Shown here piece after piece: positions 18,839-31,046 of a stretch of 64,000 bases of DNA. The stretch lies in contig JAJEKV010000011.1 of NCBI GenBank assembly GCA_021234155.1, positions 10,209,712 to 10,273,711 on the forward strand, in the 5' to 3' direction. The DNA is from Isoetes taiwanensis. Lineage: Eukaryota > Streptophyta > Lycopodiopsida > Isoetales > Isoetaceae. The first letter of the stretch is position 1, and every line of letters starts with the position of its first letter. Both the position numbers and the translations under genes were made by a program. Below the pieces are notes generated by a model, which saw nothing but the letters and a program-made list of their open reading frames with translations, did not search any database and was not told the origin of the DNA.

Positions 18839-21800
18839 GGTAGGCATAGAGTGTATGATGCTCTTCTTTTGAGCTCTACCATGCATTCATGTGGCTCACA
18901 CTCTCACCTCCCCGTGTCAATTCCAAGCTAGCATGCTCATGTGCAAGTTTATACTTCTTTCGTATGCCTCTTCATGGTAGGTACTCCTATAGCCAGTGCA
19001 TCAGCATAGACTTGCTCTTTATAATGAATTCTCTTAAGCTTTTCTAAGCTATTAACATTCAAGATTTCGGATGAAGCAAGCATCTAGATATTGTTAAACA
19101 TCTATATGGATGAATGGTTTTAAATCGTTCATCTTAAAAACTGCTTCTTTTAGTAGCTTTCAGTCATTGTTCATCCATGATTATCTATATAATTGAGTGG
19201 GCAACTAAGCCTTGTAGCAGTAAAGGATTTGTCGATGTTGGAAATGCAGAAGCTTTGTTACTTGAAAGAAGATAACATGGACTTTGACTCCTAGTAAATC
19301 CCTAGTGCACAAGCCAATAACAGGCTTTCTAGACCCACTCCAAACTATTCCAATAGATTGTTGTTACCACTACAATAAATTGTTGCTACCACTAGACCCT
19401 ATAACACTATGCAATCTGGCAGGTATGCCTGATGGTAGTAACGCAAAAGCTATCTTTGGAGGAGTGAATAGAGCTTCCCATCATGCATGTAGTTTCTTCT
19501 TGATTGAAGCATTTAATATAAATTTTTTTTTTTTGGTATATATCTATACCATTTCCTCATTCGCTGCCCTTTTGTATATCTATTTTTAGGTAAAAGTTGC
19601 TTTGGCGATATTGCTTGTTAATGTATACTTGTGGGTCTCAACTAAGGCGCCACATTATATGCAAAGGATAATTGCCTAATGATGTGATGATCAAGGCATG
19701 GCACCCACCTCCATTATAATCAAGCAAATCTTTCCAAGCTATAAGCCAAACGAGGTAGAAAAAGTGGATATCTCTAATGTACCTTCATATTACTAGCTCT
19801 GTATCCTGCTCCTCTATAATTCCTGGCACCACATCCAGGTCGTGCAACGGGAGAGTATCCGAGAGAGAAGCTAATGTAATAGACGCACTTGAGTATGGGA
19901 TTGGATGTTTTCACATCTTGCAGGCTGCAACTAACAAAGTACATAAACTATGTCAAATGCTATATACCCAATAAATATTAACTAGCTAAAATCTACAAAA
20001 AAATTCAAATGCAATTTCTAAACAAGATGCAGCTGAAAATTCCTTATCCTCCAACAACAAAAAAAAAAAAAAAAAAATCCTTATCCCATACAACAATTTT
20101 GAATACTTTTTTGGCCCTCTAAATTAGACCGAGCGAAGGGATTCGTTTGGATGAGGATTTCTTTAGTATACAGGGTCAGACTCGAACATTGCTAGATTCA
20201 AGAAATTTTTTAGATTTAGTATATCCAAGTGGGTGTCATTATCTTTCTTTATTGTGCTGCTAATAAATCGTTTCTCAATAGCAATATTGATTTGTTTTTA
20301 GGTTTCGACGCAACTATATATCAATGGTAGAAACAAAGTTATACAGATTGTGATCGGGAAGTTGTCGTCCTAAAACATGAAAAAGTATGATGTGGTCTGT
20401 CATTTTTCAATTTGTTTAATATATTAGATGTTATGCCAATAATATATGCAATAATAATATAAATTAGGTCCAATTTTTAAATATTCCAAACTTTCCAATA
20501 TATAGGAATGTGAGCATGTAGCAACCTCCAATTCCTCTCCAATCCTTGCACTAAAGTTTCTCTCTATGCCAATTTGCTCGTACGAGGCCATGCAATGTAA
20601 AGTGAATGGAGTCAGGACCCATAAATAAATTTTAGTGTAGTGTGCGTGTCTCATAGACTGGTAGACTTAAAAATACTATTAAAGATACTATTCTATTCTC
20701 TTCGTCGTCCAATTTTTTGTATAACAGCTTTTCCAAATTATATGGCTTTACAATTCCCAAACCATTTTAATATCATATCATCTGTAGTTATCTACGATTA
20801 TCTTCTTGAAGTGCATCGTTTACATCTTACTAAAAGCGTCATCGCTCTTTTGCACAAGGGGGAACAAGGCTTCTTATAAATTTTCAAGATAATCTTTCAA
20901 ATCAACTCAATTCAAGTCAATTCAATTCAATGGGTTGAAGTATTTGTATAGAAGAGTAAAGCATCTCACATGTTAAATGAGAACTCTAAGAGTTTAGTCT
21001 TTTGTTCATTCCCTATGGTACATGGCTTTAAGTTCCGACCTTTAGGCGTCACATAAAACTGCTTTACATATTAATTTCCGTTTGCAAATAAATCGATATA
21101 AATTGCCTTAAAGCCATAGATCCGCTTAACATATTCATTACGTCAATGTGCTCACAAATCGTTTCCTAAAATACCCACATTCGTCCGCATGTATAACAAG
21201 CATCTAAATTAAACCTGTTACGTGCTTGATGCATACATAAATCCTTTGAAGCATTAATATCAGCAGAGAACAAGTGTATACATATTTGACATCCTTATCC
21301 TTATTCGCACAAGCAAGATGTCCTTGTTCATTCTCTCCTGGAAAGTCCAATTGTCATGGCATGAGATTTTCTTCAATTTACAGAGCGCAGTATTTAGCTT
21401 ACTCTTTAGGCGCAGAAGTCCCAAAACTGCTCAATGATCAACACATTGGCATTTGGATTCCCTGTGCAGTTTTTATGTTGAAAATGATACAAGCCGATCT
21501 TTTCCTCTTTTCCTCTAGTTTCTTTGCAGGGCTTTGCATTGGGCACCACTTTAATGATCTGGGTTGTTTCCTAAGACAGTTAATAAACCCTGTTGATTCG
21601 TGCAACGCTTTAAGTTGTCGAGCACTCGTTAAAGTGACAAGTTTGCCATTGAAGACGATCCTCAAAAATCATGTCTTGTGGTCACCACTTATCAAACAGT
21701 TTTGCTTCCTTGCATGTTTTCTCATTATGTGACAGAATGCTTGAGCTGTTTCCTGCAACATCCACCTGAAAACTTTTGCTATGTCACAGATGGGAGAAAA

Positions 21801-21952
21801 AACTTTTCAAAGAATAATCCAGTTTGTTTGATTTTACAAACCTGAATGCTACAATTTATAATGCACCAGATCATCTGCCAATCAATCCGTTCGTCTTCTT
21901 TGTAATGCGCCTTAAGTTATTTTCATAGCCCTTTAATAACAATTAGCACATC
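18839..21952. other. Long AT-rich intergenic tract
   Basis: No gene supported. It contains a poly-A run of about 20 at 20058-20078. A 152-codon ORF at 21274-21732 is hydrophobic/Cys-rich with no family pattern and is probably chance. 21730-21952 is the 3' flank of the next gene. Confidence 0.45.
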
Positions 21953-24403
21953 TTATTTTCTAAGCTTTGGCAATAGAACATCAAATATTTCAGAATGTGC
22001 AATAGAACCATTATTAAGCAGTTGTTCCATCTTCTGCTGCACAATCCCTTGGCTTGGCAAGGAAGCCTCGTCGCTGTTCAGAAACTCATCCACTGCACAT
22101 TCTTTCCCTATTTTATAAAGTGCGCCTACAAGTTTCTTACAGGCCATCAAATCTGGAGATACTCCAACACGTATCATATCTTCAAAAAGTTGACGGGATT
22201 CTTCTATTAGGTCCATCTTCAAATAACCATCAAAGAGAGTACTATATGTCACAACATTGGGGTTGCAACCTTTCTGAGACATTTCTTCGAAAAGGCTGCG
22301 AGCATCATCCAACCTCCCCCCCTTACAGAGCCCATCAAGGAGCGTATTGTAAGAGACTGAGTCTATATTGCTATCTTCCCGCATTCTCTTATAGAGAGAA
22401 TACGCATCATCTAATCTCAATGATTTACACAAACCATTGAGAAGAATTGTCCACATCTTATTATCCCAAACACCACGCCTTTTGGTAATTCCTTCAGCAA
22501 CATTATATGCTTCGTCAACTTTCCCAGCCTTACAAAGGCCATCCAAGATGATGAAGCATGTTACTGTATCAGGAAAAATGCCTGAGCGTACCATCTGTTT
22601 GTAGAAGTTATGTGCCTGATCATGTTCACCAACTCGACAAAGTCCATCAATGAGTGTATTATACGTAACTCTGTTTGGGACACACCGTGTTTCCAGCATT
22701 GACTTGAATATACCAAGGGCTTCCTTTACTCTGTTCTTCTTACAGAGACCATTTATAAGGATGCTGTATGTTACCACATCTGGGACAACTTCTCCCTGTT
22801 TCAGTATCTTTTGCAGACATAACAATGCCTCATCAACGTCACCAGCTTTACAATAGCCATCTAAAAGAGAGTTGTAGATAATAATGTTAGGGGGAAATCC
22901 TTTGGATATCATCACTTCAAATAGCGTAAGTGCTTCACTTACTCTATTTGCTTTGCAAAACCCATCAATCAGGGTGCCATACGTGATTACATTAGGTACG
23001 CATCCTTTCTCACACATCAGATCCAAAATTACCTTTGCCTCATCCACATTTCCTATTTTGCAAAACCCTTTATAAAGTGCACTGTACGTTACCACATCAG
23101 GCACTAAACCTCGTCCAATCATCTCCTCATAGATTTGTTTCCCCTCGTCCAGCCTGCCAGAACCACATAATCCAGTGATCATGGTATTGAAAGAAAATGT
23201 GTCGGGCGACATGTTCTCCTCAATCATTTTACGTAACAATAATTGTGCTTCATTTACTTTCCCAACTTTGCAAAGGCCATCTAACAATGTATTATAAATA
23301 ATAATATTACATTGCAGTTTGCTTTCTGTAACCTCCTCAAATACAGCAAAAGCATCCTTTGATCGCTTAGCCTTGCATAAGCAGCCAATTAGGGCGCCAA
23401 CAGTATAAACATCTGGAATGCAGTTGTTCTTCATCATATGCTTATAAAGATTATAACCTTTGTCAACTTCATTTGCACCAAAATAGCCAGCCAAAAGTGA
23501 GGTGTATGTGATGACATTTGGAGCATGACCTTTCTGAACCATATCAGCAAAAACTTTCTCAGCATCATCTAGCCTTTTTGCCTTGGTGAACCCTGAAATA
23601 AGTGTATTATATGTTACAGTGTTTGGAAAGTTCCTTCCACCCATTTGATTTAAAATCGCGTACATCTCATTCCACCTTTGTGCCTTGCAAAGGCCATTGA
23701 TAATAGTATTATATATAAGCATGTTTGGTTGTATATTTTCATCTTTCATTTGGTTCAGCAGTTTACAAGCATTATCCAATTCATTCCCTGTGCATAATCC
23801 CTGTATAAGAATGCTATAAGTACGAGCATCTCGCATGCACCTAGATTGGGACATTTCTGAAAATACAGCTTGTGCTTTGTCCAGTCTTCCCTCTTTAACG
23901 AGAACGGTAAGAACACCATTATATGTACTTACAGTGTGCATAAATCCTTCCTGTTGTCCAGCCCAGTGGAAAAAACTCAACGCCACTTTAGGATCCTTGA
24001 GAATTTTCAATACTTCTATGACAAGTCTTCCAGTCAGCCTTTTGGGTGTCCTTTTGAACTCCCCATCCAATCTGGGCTGCCAAACATCTTGAGCTAAAAT
24101 ATTCACAATCCTCTTAATGTCAGCTGCCTCTGTGGACTTACTTGGGTCATTCTGATCAGTGTCAACAATACCTGTTTCAACATGTCCGACAATAGTACCT
24201 GTTTCAATAGTTCGAGAGGCCGCATTACCTTGGAATCTGATTGTACAAGCCTTCACCAGTTGAAATGTTTCCGGAAGAGAGCGCCATGATCGAGCTATTC
24301 CTCTCATGCTAGATGCATTGATGCAGGCAGCAGAGGTCATTTGTCCATGGCCGCAAATAATCACAACTGCAAGCATGAAACAAGGGTCCCGACAAGCTAT
24401 CAC
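21953..24403 (-). CDS. P-type PPR protein with about 17 repeats
   Basis: An 816-residue intronless ORF. Residues 1 to about 150 form a leader whose true start is unsure: an internal Met such as MTSAACINASSMRG, rich in Arg/Ser, would make a better mitochondrial or plastid targeting peptide than the first Met. From about residue 158, some 17 near-canonical 35-residue P repeats follow, for example TYNTLISGFTKAKRLDDAE, TYGTLIDGFCKANRVSEAL, TYNTLIDGLCRVGEHDQAH, SYNTLLDGLCKGGRLDDAR. It closes with a short non-repeat tail (LPSQGIVQQKMEQLLNNG ... LLPKLRK). P-class proteins bind organellar RNA and act in stability, splicing or translation. The lack of introns is usual for this class in seed plants. 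It looks intact, with no frameshift. The nearby PPR gene at 16.6 kb is of a different class, so this is not a tandem duplication. Confidence 0.9.
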   Translation of the reverse strand: MIACRDPCFMLAVVIICGHGQMTSAACINASSMRGIARSWRSLPETFQLVKACTIRFQGNAASRTIETGTIVGHVETGIVDTDQNDPSKSTEAADIKRIVNILAQDVWQPRLDGEFKRTPKRLTGRLVIEVLKILKDPKVALSFFHWAGQQEGFMHTVSTYNGVLTVLVKEGRLDKAQAVFSEMSQSRCMRDARTYSILIQGLCTGNELDNACKLLNQMKDENIQPNMLIYNTIINGLCKAQRWNEMYAILNQMGGRNFPNTVTYNTLISGFTKAKRLDDAEKVFADMVQKGHAPNVITYTSLLAGYFGANEVDKGYNLYKHMMKNNCIPDVYTVGALIGCLCKAKRSKDAFAVFEEVTESKLQCNIIIYNTLLDGLCKVGKVNEAQLLLRKMIEENMSPDTFSFNTMITGLCGSGRLDEGKQIYEEMIGRGLVPDVVTYSALYKGFCKIGNVDEAKVILDLMCEKGCVPNVITYGTLIDGFCKANRVSEALTLFEVMISKGFPPNIIIYNSLLDGYCKAGDVDEALLCLQKILKQGEVVPDVVTYSILINGLCKKNRVKEALGIFKSMLETRCVPNRVTYNTLIDGLCRVGEHDQAHNFYKQMVRSGIFPDTVTCFIILDGLCKAGKVDEAYNVAEGITKRRGVWDNKMWTILLNGLCKSLRLDDAYSLYKRMREDSNIDSVSYNTLLDGLCKGGRLDDARSLFEEMSQKGCNPNVVTYSTLFDGYLKMDLIEESRQLFEDMIRVGVSPDLMACKKLVGALYKIGKECAVDEFLNSDEASLPSQGIVQQKMEQLLNNGSIAHSEIFDVLLPKLRK

Positions 24404-26829
24404 CTCCGTCCCTTACATCCCCTTGCAGGGTTTAGGGTCTATGGTTCTATTCTATTCTTTTCTTTTCTTTCTTTTTTTTCTCTTCCAATGAAAAAAGGGA
24501 AATTTCCAAATATCCCCTAACTTTACATATATTCCAAAAAAAATGCCCCTAAAAACAAAGTATTTAGCTTAAATGGCAATAATGTGGCGCCGATGAATAA
24601 CCGTATAGTTATAACTCAAGATTGTTAAAGGTTTTTTGATGTAGTCGTATGTGAATTAGTAGAAAGCTGACGGTGGCAGTCTAGTTTGGGAAAGAAGGCG
24701 TATTGTTCTGCTTTCGAAGGTCCGATTGTGGATAGCAGTGCGCGTGCGTCCTGGACAGATGTTGGGCGGCCATGGGCTTGCCAATTCCGGCTGCTACAGG
24801 TGGCGATGGTTTGTTGCCTGTGTTGCTCGATGCCACCCTGTGTTCTTAAAGAAATGGAGCAGGAAGCATTATGTTGTACCGCCATTTGAGCTCTTTTGAA
24901 TAGGGCAAGCGTCGCTGCAGGGAGCTTGAAAGCGGGAATATTAGGCTCGTTTTTGAAGCTTCATCAGCAAATTTTTTCATTTGGGTTCTGTTCCTAGCCC
25001 AGTTCCGGCGATTTGCAAGCTTCATTATCCTTTTTTTCATCTGGATTTTAGATTTTAGCTGAGTTCCAGTGTTTTTGCATGTCTGATGTCGTCGCTGCTA
25101 GTTTTTGAATCCTTCTGTTGTGTTTTAGCTCTGCTTCAAAGGTCGCAGACAGTTTTATAAATCTGAAAGCCCAATTGCCTACGATTCCCGAAGCATGTGA
25201 ACGGCAGAAGCAGGGGAAGAAGGAGAAAAAAAGGAACAAAAGCTTGAGCATTTCCTACAACATATTCCTCTGCTTGGATGAAGAAACGCTTTTGCTAAAT
25301 TTTATCGACAAAGGGTTGCAGGCCGCTTGGTCTCATATCTAATATTCTTGAATGTCTGCATAATCAAAAGGGCAATTGTGCGCCCAAATTTGTTCAAACT
25401 ACCAAAGTCAAAGTCAGAGGCATTGGTAGAATTGAATAAAAGGCAACAGGTTGCTTTGGTCGATAAACAGGACACAATTGATATGCTTGAATGGCAGATT
25501 GAACAGATGCAGCAGATGTCTGTCAAGTAAAGAGAGCACAAAAAACTAGCTAAAAATTGGGCCTCTCTTGCCTCCAGATTGACGCCGAACAAGAGGGCCC
25601 AGAAATTGGAAGCGGAACCCCGTACTTCTAATGCGGCATTTCACGTTCATTTTTCCCTCTAAGCCTGAACAAGGTGATTTCTTTTTCTGTGTGTGAGTTA
25701 AGCCTCAATCGCTGCCTCTTCCCCTCTAGATTTAGCGCTCTTCTTTTCTGGTCTTGAGAGTCTCAGGATTCTCTCGTACTGCTCTAGACGTGGAAGCTGT
25801 TATTTTGGTTTGGGACCATGGTTCATGGGCAAATTGTGTTCCTATTTCATGGGTCAATTTGACCCCTTGTTGACTGTAGACTAGCGGCCTGGATTCTCGC
25901 AGGCAGCATATTCCCTGGAAGGTGCCATCATCAGACGGCCAAAAAATGATAATGCAACCAAAAAACGATAAAGTACCTAAAAAAGTGCCTTTCATGAAAG
26001 TTGTAGATAAGAGAGGACTATCCAGTAGAATCATCTAAAACAGAGTTGGAATCTTCAAGTTATAGTGTTTTAAGTAAGTGCTATAAAAAATGACATAAAT
26101 GAGCATAACTTATGCATTTCAGCTCCAATGTCGATGAATTTGACGTTATTGGGAAGATAATATTCTAACTTATAATTTTTTTATCACGAAAACTTTTGAA
26201 TTTAAGGAGGAACAAAAATGCTATTACCATTTTTCCAAAAATGCTCTTCATTTTGAGGGTATTTTTGGAATTTTCACAAACTTGAGGGGCATAATTAGAA
26301 TTTTCCCAAAAAAAACAAGGTACTATTTAATATCAAACCATATATAATGATACATCAAATTTCGAATTTTTAGTTTTTCGATAGCTATTTTTTCCGGTTA
26401 CGCCTCACGCTTGAGGCCGACCCGTATGAATATTTTGGTGTCGTTTTCTTGGTACAAAGCAAGCCCCGCTATGGCGCTTCTTCTTTACGTTTCTTCTATG
26501 GCGTCGCCTCTTGCCTATATGGTCCTGCTTCTTCATGGGCTTTTTCGGCTCTTATGGCACGCCCTCAAAGGCTCCATAATGCCTTCTTTTGGCACTTCCA
26601 GTAGCGTGTAATGCATTTACGGTTCTTTTCTTCAAATTTCGATCTCTCTAGAGACCCATGTACCCCGTTTCGAGCATGCATTGTTTGCTCTAAATGTATG
26701 CGCACTCAACTAACATTTCACCAAAGAAGGTCGGTTACATGCAGATTTCATTGAGGTATGTTTCTTCAATATTTGAGCTATCAATTGATGGTTGTGTTGT
26801 TGACTAGATATTCAAATAATTTTCAAGAC
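24404..26829. other. Intergenic tract with one coiled-coil-like short ORF
   Basis: TC-rich run at 24435-24480 (TTCTA/TTTC-like). Degenerate 'aaatgcccct' phrases at 24510-24560 and 26200-26320. A plus-strand segment about 25340-25600 reads IVRPNLFKLPKSKSEAL, then a Gln-rich helical stretch (LVDKQDTIDMLEWQIEQMQQ), a TAA stop, and then a continuing frame (LAKNWASLASRLTPNKRAQK). It could be a relic, but I do not recognise it. Confidence 0.4.
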
Positions 26830-28036
26830 AGGTGCATCATACGCTTGAATACGGAAGATGTCTACTTAAACTCGGATATTGGAGCCTATTTCCGAGGAGT
26901 TGAGAACGAGGCAAAATTCTTTAAGCGGTTAGATGACCAATTGATAAAAATCAACAAATTTTACGAGGAGCAAAGAGGTTGAGTTCCTCCAACGGGGTGA
27001 TCCGTTAATGAGACAGGTGAAAATGCTTGTTGAAGCAAGAAGCTTGTTGAGATATATCCCATTGCCATCATACTTTCGATCCACAAGTTTACCGTGGTTG
27101 GTTGGACAATGAGATCCGCAATAATCAAATTGGGTTCAAGTTTTTCTTATGAATTTTGTTTTTTGTTTGACTCTTCTAGGCTTATCATATCGCTTTGCAT
27201 TATGACCTGCCGCTTTCGTTCATGGTGCGTGTAATATCGCTTTAAAACTTGCTGCAGTCACCATCTTGCACAATAATGGAGAGGAGAATTCAAAAATAAC
27301 GACCGCACAACATGCAAGAATTTTGTGATTCTAATAACAACATTGCATGCGCGGTGGTCCCGAGGAGATAAAAGCCAAGGCAATGCCGGGGTTGATCATG
27401 ACTAACATAGACATCCTTCCACAGCTTTCAATGAACCTTTCAAGTAGGACATTATATGGCATTGATGGCCAACTATCAAAAAGGAAGGTGCAAGATATCT
27501 TGAAAAAATGCTTCGATCGGCATTTATTGAATTTTACCGTGGACTTGGGTTGCTTAGGACATACAGTTTGTTTCTTACTTATTAGATAGACTTGTTGAAT
27601 CTTATTTGTATTATATTCTAGTATGGCTTAAGTAATGTGAATATGGTCGAATATCTGAGAGAGAATTGGAGGCGGATGCCCGAAGCACATGAAACATTAT
27701 GTGTAGTTAACTTAAGGGGCTTGCCTGCACAACATACATTGACTCCTCAAAGGAAGAACATAAGCCGCTTCTCTTTTGTTTATCCTACTTAATGTTCCCA
27801 ACCTGTCTTTGTTTTATCTTAGACTACTTCATTTGTTGTCATCTATATGTTGCATGGTATTTTCCCTATGAAGGTAATTTTGCTATGGAATATCAAAGGA
27901 GTTTATCTTTGTAGCAAAGATGGTAAAGGACGGGCAATTGTTCTTTACTATACACATAATGTCTCGTAAATGATTAACTCGTTTCTTTTTAATATTGCAG
28001 CTCTTTGAACATGGTTGCATTGAGCAAACTTTTTGG
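26830..28036 (+). pseudogene. PHO1-like (SPX domain) gene fragment
   Basis: Three separated segments read as a PHO1-type protein. 26855-27050 encodes an SPX helix pair (AKFFKRLDDQLIKINKFYEE, then an in-frame break, then EFLQRGDPLMRQVKML). About 27495-27560 encodes MLRSAFIEFYRGLGLLRTY in the frame that avoids stops. 28001-28036 encodes SLNMVALSKLF after a good acceptor (AATATTGCAG at 28000). In intact PHO1 proteins these adjoin in the same order across an intron. Here the donor after 27560 lacks one G, a TGA breaks the first segment, and the EXS membrane domain is missing. SPX domains sense inositol pyrophosphates and PHO1 proteins export phosphate, but this copy is dead. The retained intron argues against a processed copy. 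Confidence 0.65.
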
Positions 28037-28039
28037 GTT

Positions 28040-28431
28040 ACGCCTCGGGCGAGGCCGACACGCAGAATATTCCGAGAATCATTTTTTTCGTCTTTTGGAC
28101 CTTTTCCGTGGGATCTGCTGCTCTAGCTTATGTTGGCTAGAAGGAATGGTATTTCTTGACGCCAAGGGATCGGAAGTACCCAAATGATGCTCGCCCAAAT
28201 TGTGCCGCAGTCATCCGATTTTGGAAAGCTACCGAATCGGATAAGCCCATATATGAAAAGGGTTCCGTGCAAAAGTGGGTGTTAAGAAGGCTCGGGTTTT
28301 TACGAAGGAAAAGCCCCGAAGGGCATCAAGACTAATTGGATTATGCATGAATATCGCCTCGCTAAAACCTCTGAAAAGGCCCACAATCCTCCTGCTATGA
28401 GAAATGACTGTCTCAGGGTAAGTTCATGCTC
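28040..28431 (+). pseudogene. NAC-domain gene fragment
   Basis: From about 28110 the plus strand reads NAC subdomains in order with breaks: ALAYVG, stop (TAG), [36 protein letters not shown], frameshift, then [20 protein letters not shown] ending at ...RNDCLR directly before GTAAGTTC (28419 onward), a good splice donor. This is the DNA-binding C-D region of a NAC transcription factor. The N-terminal A/B subdomains and the C-terminus are absent. It follows the PHO1 fragment with no spacer. At least one stop and two frameshifts make it non-functional. Confidence 0.75.
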
Positions 28432-29158
28432 TGTTATGCTTCAAATTTGAAGAAATTGAGTTTTTTTTTTCTAGTTGGGTAGTTGAGAAATCTCACTATT
28501 TCAATTTGGGCGCTTTAAATAGAAATTTTTGTTTGTGTATAGATAGTAATCAAGATTTGCATTGTTAAGTTTCTTCCGTGTCATGCACACATGTTGGAAT
28601 AATGTTAATCCCGTTGAAAAAGATGCAAACATGCATATGCAACATAAGCACAAAAAATATCAGCAACATACATCCAACATGCAACATACATCCAACACGA
28701 TACAAGCAAAACAAGAAAGGTTCTCATGAAAAGAATAAAACTAAGAATTGAGAAAACAATGTGTACTTCTTCTAAACCCTTGAGAATAAGGAAGATGCAA
28801 AACATGGGACTGACATGACAAAGATAGAAATGATATTGAAAAAGATGATCCTGCCTCATTGAATAAGCCCTTAAGAAACATCTGATCAACAGTGGTTGGA
28901 GAGTACCCTAATCTGATGATTTGAGATCGTGATTAAAGAAGACATTATAATAGCATTTTTTTAGATCTATTAGAATGCCAATAATCATGCAACCATGTCC
29001 TTTTAAGATCTTCTAAAACACACACGAAACTCTCGAGGTGAATCTCGCATTTTGAATCCCGTTGTTTGATCAGTCTGAGCATCATGGTTTGAGATCTAGT
29101 TGGAGATGTTTTCCACCCCAGTTCCAAGTTGACACAAATCCCCCATAGTGCAATTTGA
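28432..29158. other. Non-coding tract
   Basis: No gene seen. An AACATACATCCAAC/ACAACATA repeat-like patch lies at 28638-28700. Confidence 0.4.
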
Positions 29159-29412
29159 AAAGAGAAATGTTCGCGGCAGCCTTGGTCGCTGCGATAAATT
29201 TCTTGCTTCTTTAGAAATATACTGTGTAAATGGCATCAGTTAGTTGCAGTCATCAGGTTTGACACCAACAAAGTCCTCATTTACCAAAGGAATACTCGCC
29301 TATTCTACACAAAATACTCATCTACCAACGGAATACTTGCCTATCTATGCGCAAGTGAGTAGGGAAAGAGAAATGTTCGCGGCGGCCTTGGCCGCCGCGA
29401 TAAATTTCTTGT
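29159..29412. repeat. Pair of direct copies of a strong GC hairpin
   Basis: AAAGAGAAATGTTCGCGGC starts both copies (about 29159 and 29364). The second contains the near-perfect hairpin TCGCGGCGGCC-TT-GGCCGCCGCGA with outer AGAAAT/ATTTCT pairing. The first has the same shape weakened by G-to-A/C-to-T changes. Between them a sub-repeat (TACCAA-GGAATACT-GCCTAT) occurs twice. Confidence 0.8.
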
Positions 29413-29955
29413 ACATATAAGATTATATGAGTTTGAACGCATGGAAGAAGTTTATACACACAAACTCCTAACAGGTAGTCCTAAATGCAACAAATTTGTG
29501 TTTCATGTGTTTATGCCATGTAAAGGAAAGCCCCTATAAGTAGAAAACGTGGCTATATGCAGTCGTTTACACCTATGCTTATGATCGCTTTGGTCACTGC
29601 TAATAATCTCGTTGCTCTTGATGATGATGATTATATTCTGATGATGCTAATAATCTCGTTGTTCTTGATGATGATTATATTTTACATGTGAGAGTAGAGT
29701 TTATTGCCCTTTCGGTTAAGGGTTAGGGTGTCACTTGTTTTAATTGGTCGCCAAACTGGGAGGTTTTTTGAATGCCAGGATGCAGTCTGCCATGTTTTCC
29801 ATGAAGATCTCACCTTGAGAAGTTGAGGTTTAGAACTTGGACGAGATTTAATGTATTAACATTCCCGAGTGCTAAGGTTTTGGACCTCGTTAGCAGGGTT
29901 GCCTAACATGAGGTGCACGATTTCGTGCAATTCTAAGGTGTCCACGTGAGCACCC
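29413..29955. other. Spacer with a GAT-rich duplication
   Basis: A 47-bp unit (GCTAATAATCTCGTTG-TCTTGATGATGA) is present twice at about 29599-29690. No gene recognised. Confidence 0.5.
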
Positions 29956-31046
29956 CCGTCAGCCACGTTGCACCTATTCAAGGTACTAGTGGAACCTGTG
30001 CTTTTGTATGGGGTCGAGGTCTGGGCCCCCGCCACTTGGAATAATTTGGAGCAGGTGCAGAAAGCTTTCTTGGCACAGGCCCTGGAGGTAAAGTCCACAG
30101 TTCAATACTAGATACTATTGCAGGAGACATGCTTCTTGCCTCCTCATGCTTGGGGGAAGGAGGAGGGGGTTTGCCTTGACAGACACATCATCTACTTTCA
30201 GAAGGTGGTCAGTATGGATGATACTCGCCTCCCTAACCTCGCTTACACCGTGGCAATGGGGCCTCAGCGCCTAAAGGCCTGCTGGCACAGTGGCTGGCCA
30301 GATGGAATGTGCAGGAGCACAGGTGCATCCGAGTGCAAACGGAAGCAGACCGCCACATCCTTAGATAGTACCTCGATAAATGCTTCTCATAACCCTTGAA
30401 TAGGTCAAGATGGCACATTACCAATGCCACATAAACCCCATGCTGGAGCGGGGCCTGCAATGCTATCTGCGAACCCATTTGCACATGAAAAAGCGCAGAT
30501 CCATTGCCTCTATCTGCATAAGTGCACACCATCTCAGGAGAGGCTTTGTCAACGCTACCAAGTTGGAGCTGTGAAAGACGAATGCCACACCCTTCAAAGC
30601 AATCCCGCATATGATGGCATCACGCTATGATGAGCTGGTCTGGCCTGGCCAGCTCCTGCATGAAATATTGAGCACTGACTCGGTGCGGATGCTGAGACCA
30701 TGCCTTCAAGAGGCCATTGATCGCCACGATCAGCTCGGTCCTCGGGCACTCACATGATACGTGTACACATTTCTTTCCCCTCATGATAGATGCCTATACA
30801 GTTTGACAACACTTTTATTAATGTCATGATTTCTTCCCCGAAAAGCCTTCGAAGCGGGGTTTTTTAACCCGGACAGTAATACATTTTTTGCACCTTCTTT
30901 TTGGGTCCCATGGGCTGATTGGTCTCCATGGATGATAAAATCTCTATTCTATTCTATTCTATTCTATTCTATTCTATTCTATTTCAATTCTATTTCAATT
31001 CTATTCTATTCTATTCTATTCTATTCTATTCTATTCTATTCTATTC
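29956..31046 (+). mobile_element. LINE ORF2 C-terminal relic with complete 3' end, copy B
   Basis: 29998-30399 reads LLYGVEVWAPATWNNLEQVQ, KAFLAQALEVKSTVQY, stop (TAG at 30109), ILLQETCFLPP. This is the post-RT region typical of plant non-LTR elements (LYGVEVWG...VQKxFL...GVKSTVPY). Frames then shift and stops accumulate to about 30640. The 3' UTR (30658-30943) shares its order with copy A and includes a hairpin at 30816-30881. The end is GGGTCCCATGGGCTGATTGG...GATGATAA, then about 100 bp of TTCTA repeats with TTTCAATTC variants (30944-31046). The tail is a pentanucleotide repeat rather than poly(A). The element is 5'-truncated. Confidence 0.75.
30944..31046 (+). repeat. (TTCTA)n LINE tail
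   Basis: About 20 pentamers with two TTTCAATTC interruptions; directly joined to the LINE 3' end. Confidence 0.95.

Noticed and set aside
21274-21732. 152-codon ORF as a gene
   Set aside because: Irregular composition, no domain, no splice or promoter context; it is in an intergenic AT-rich tract.
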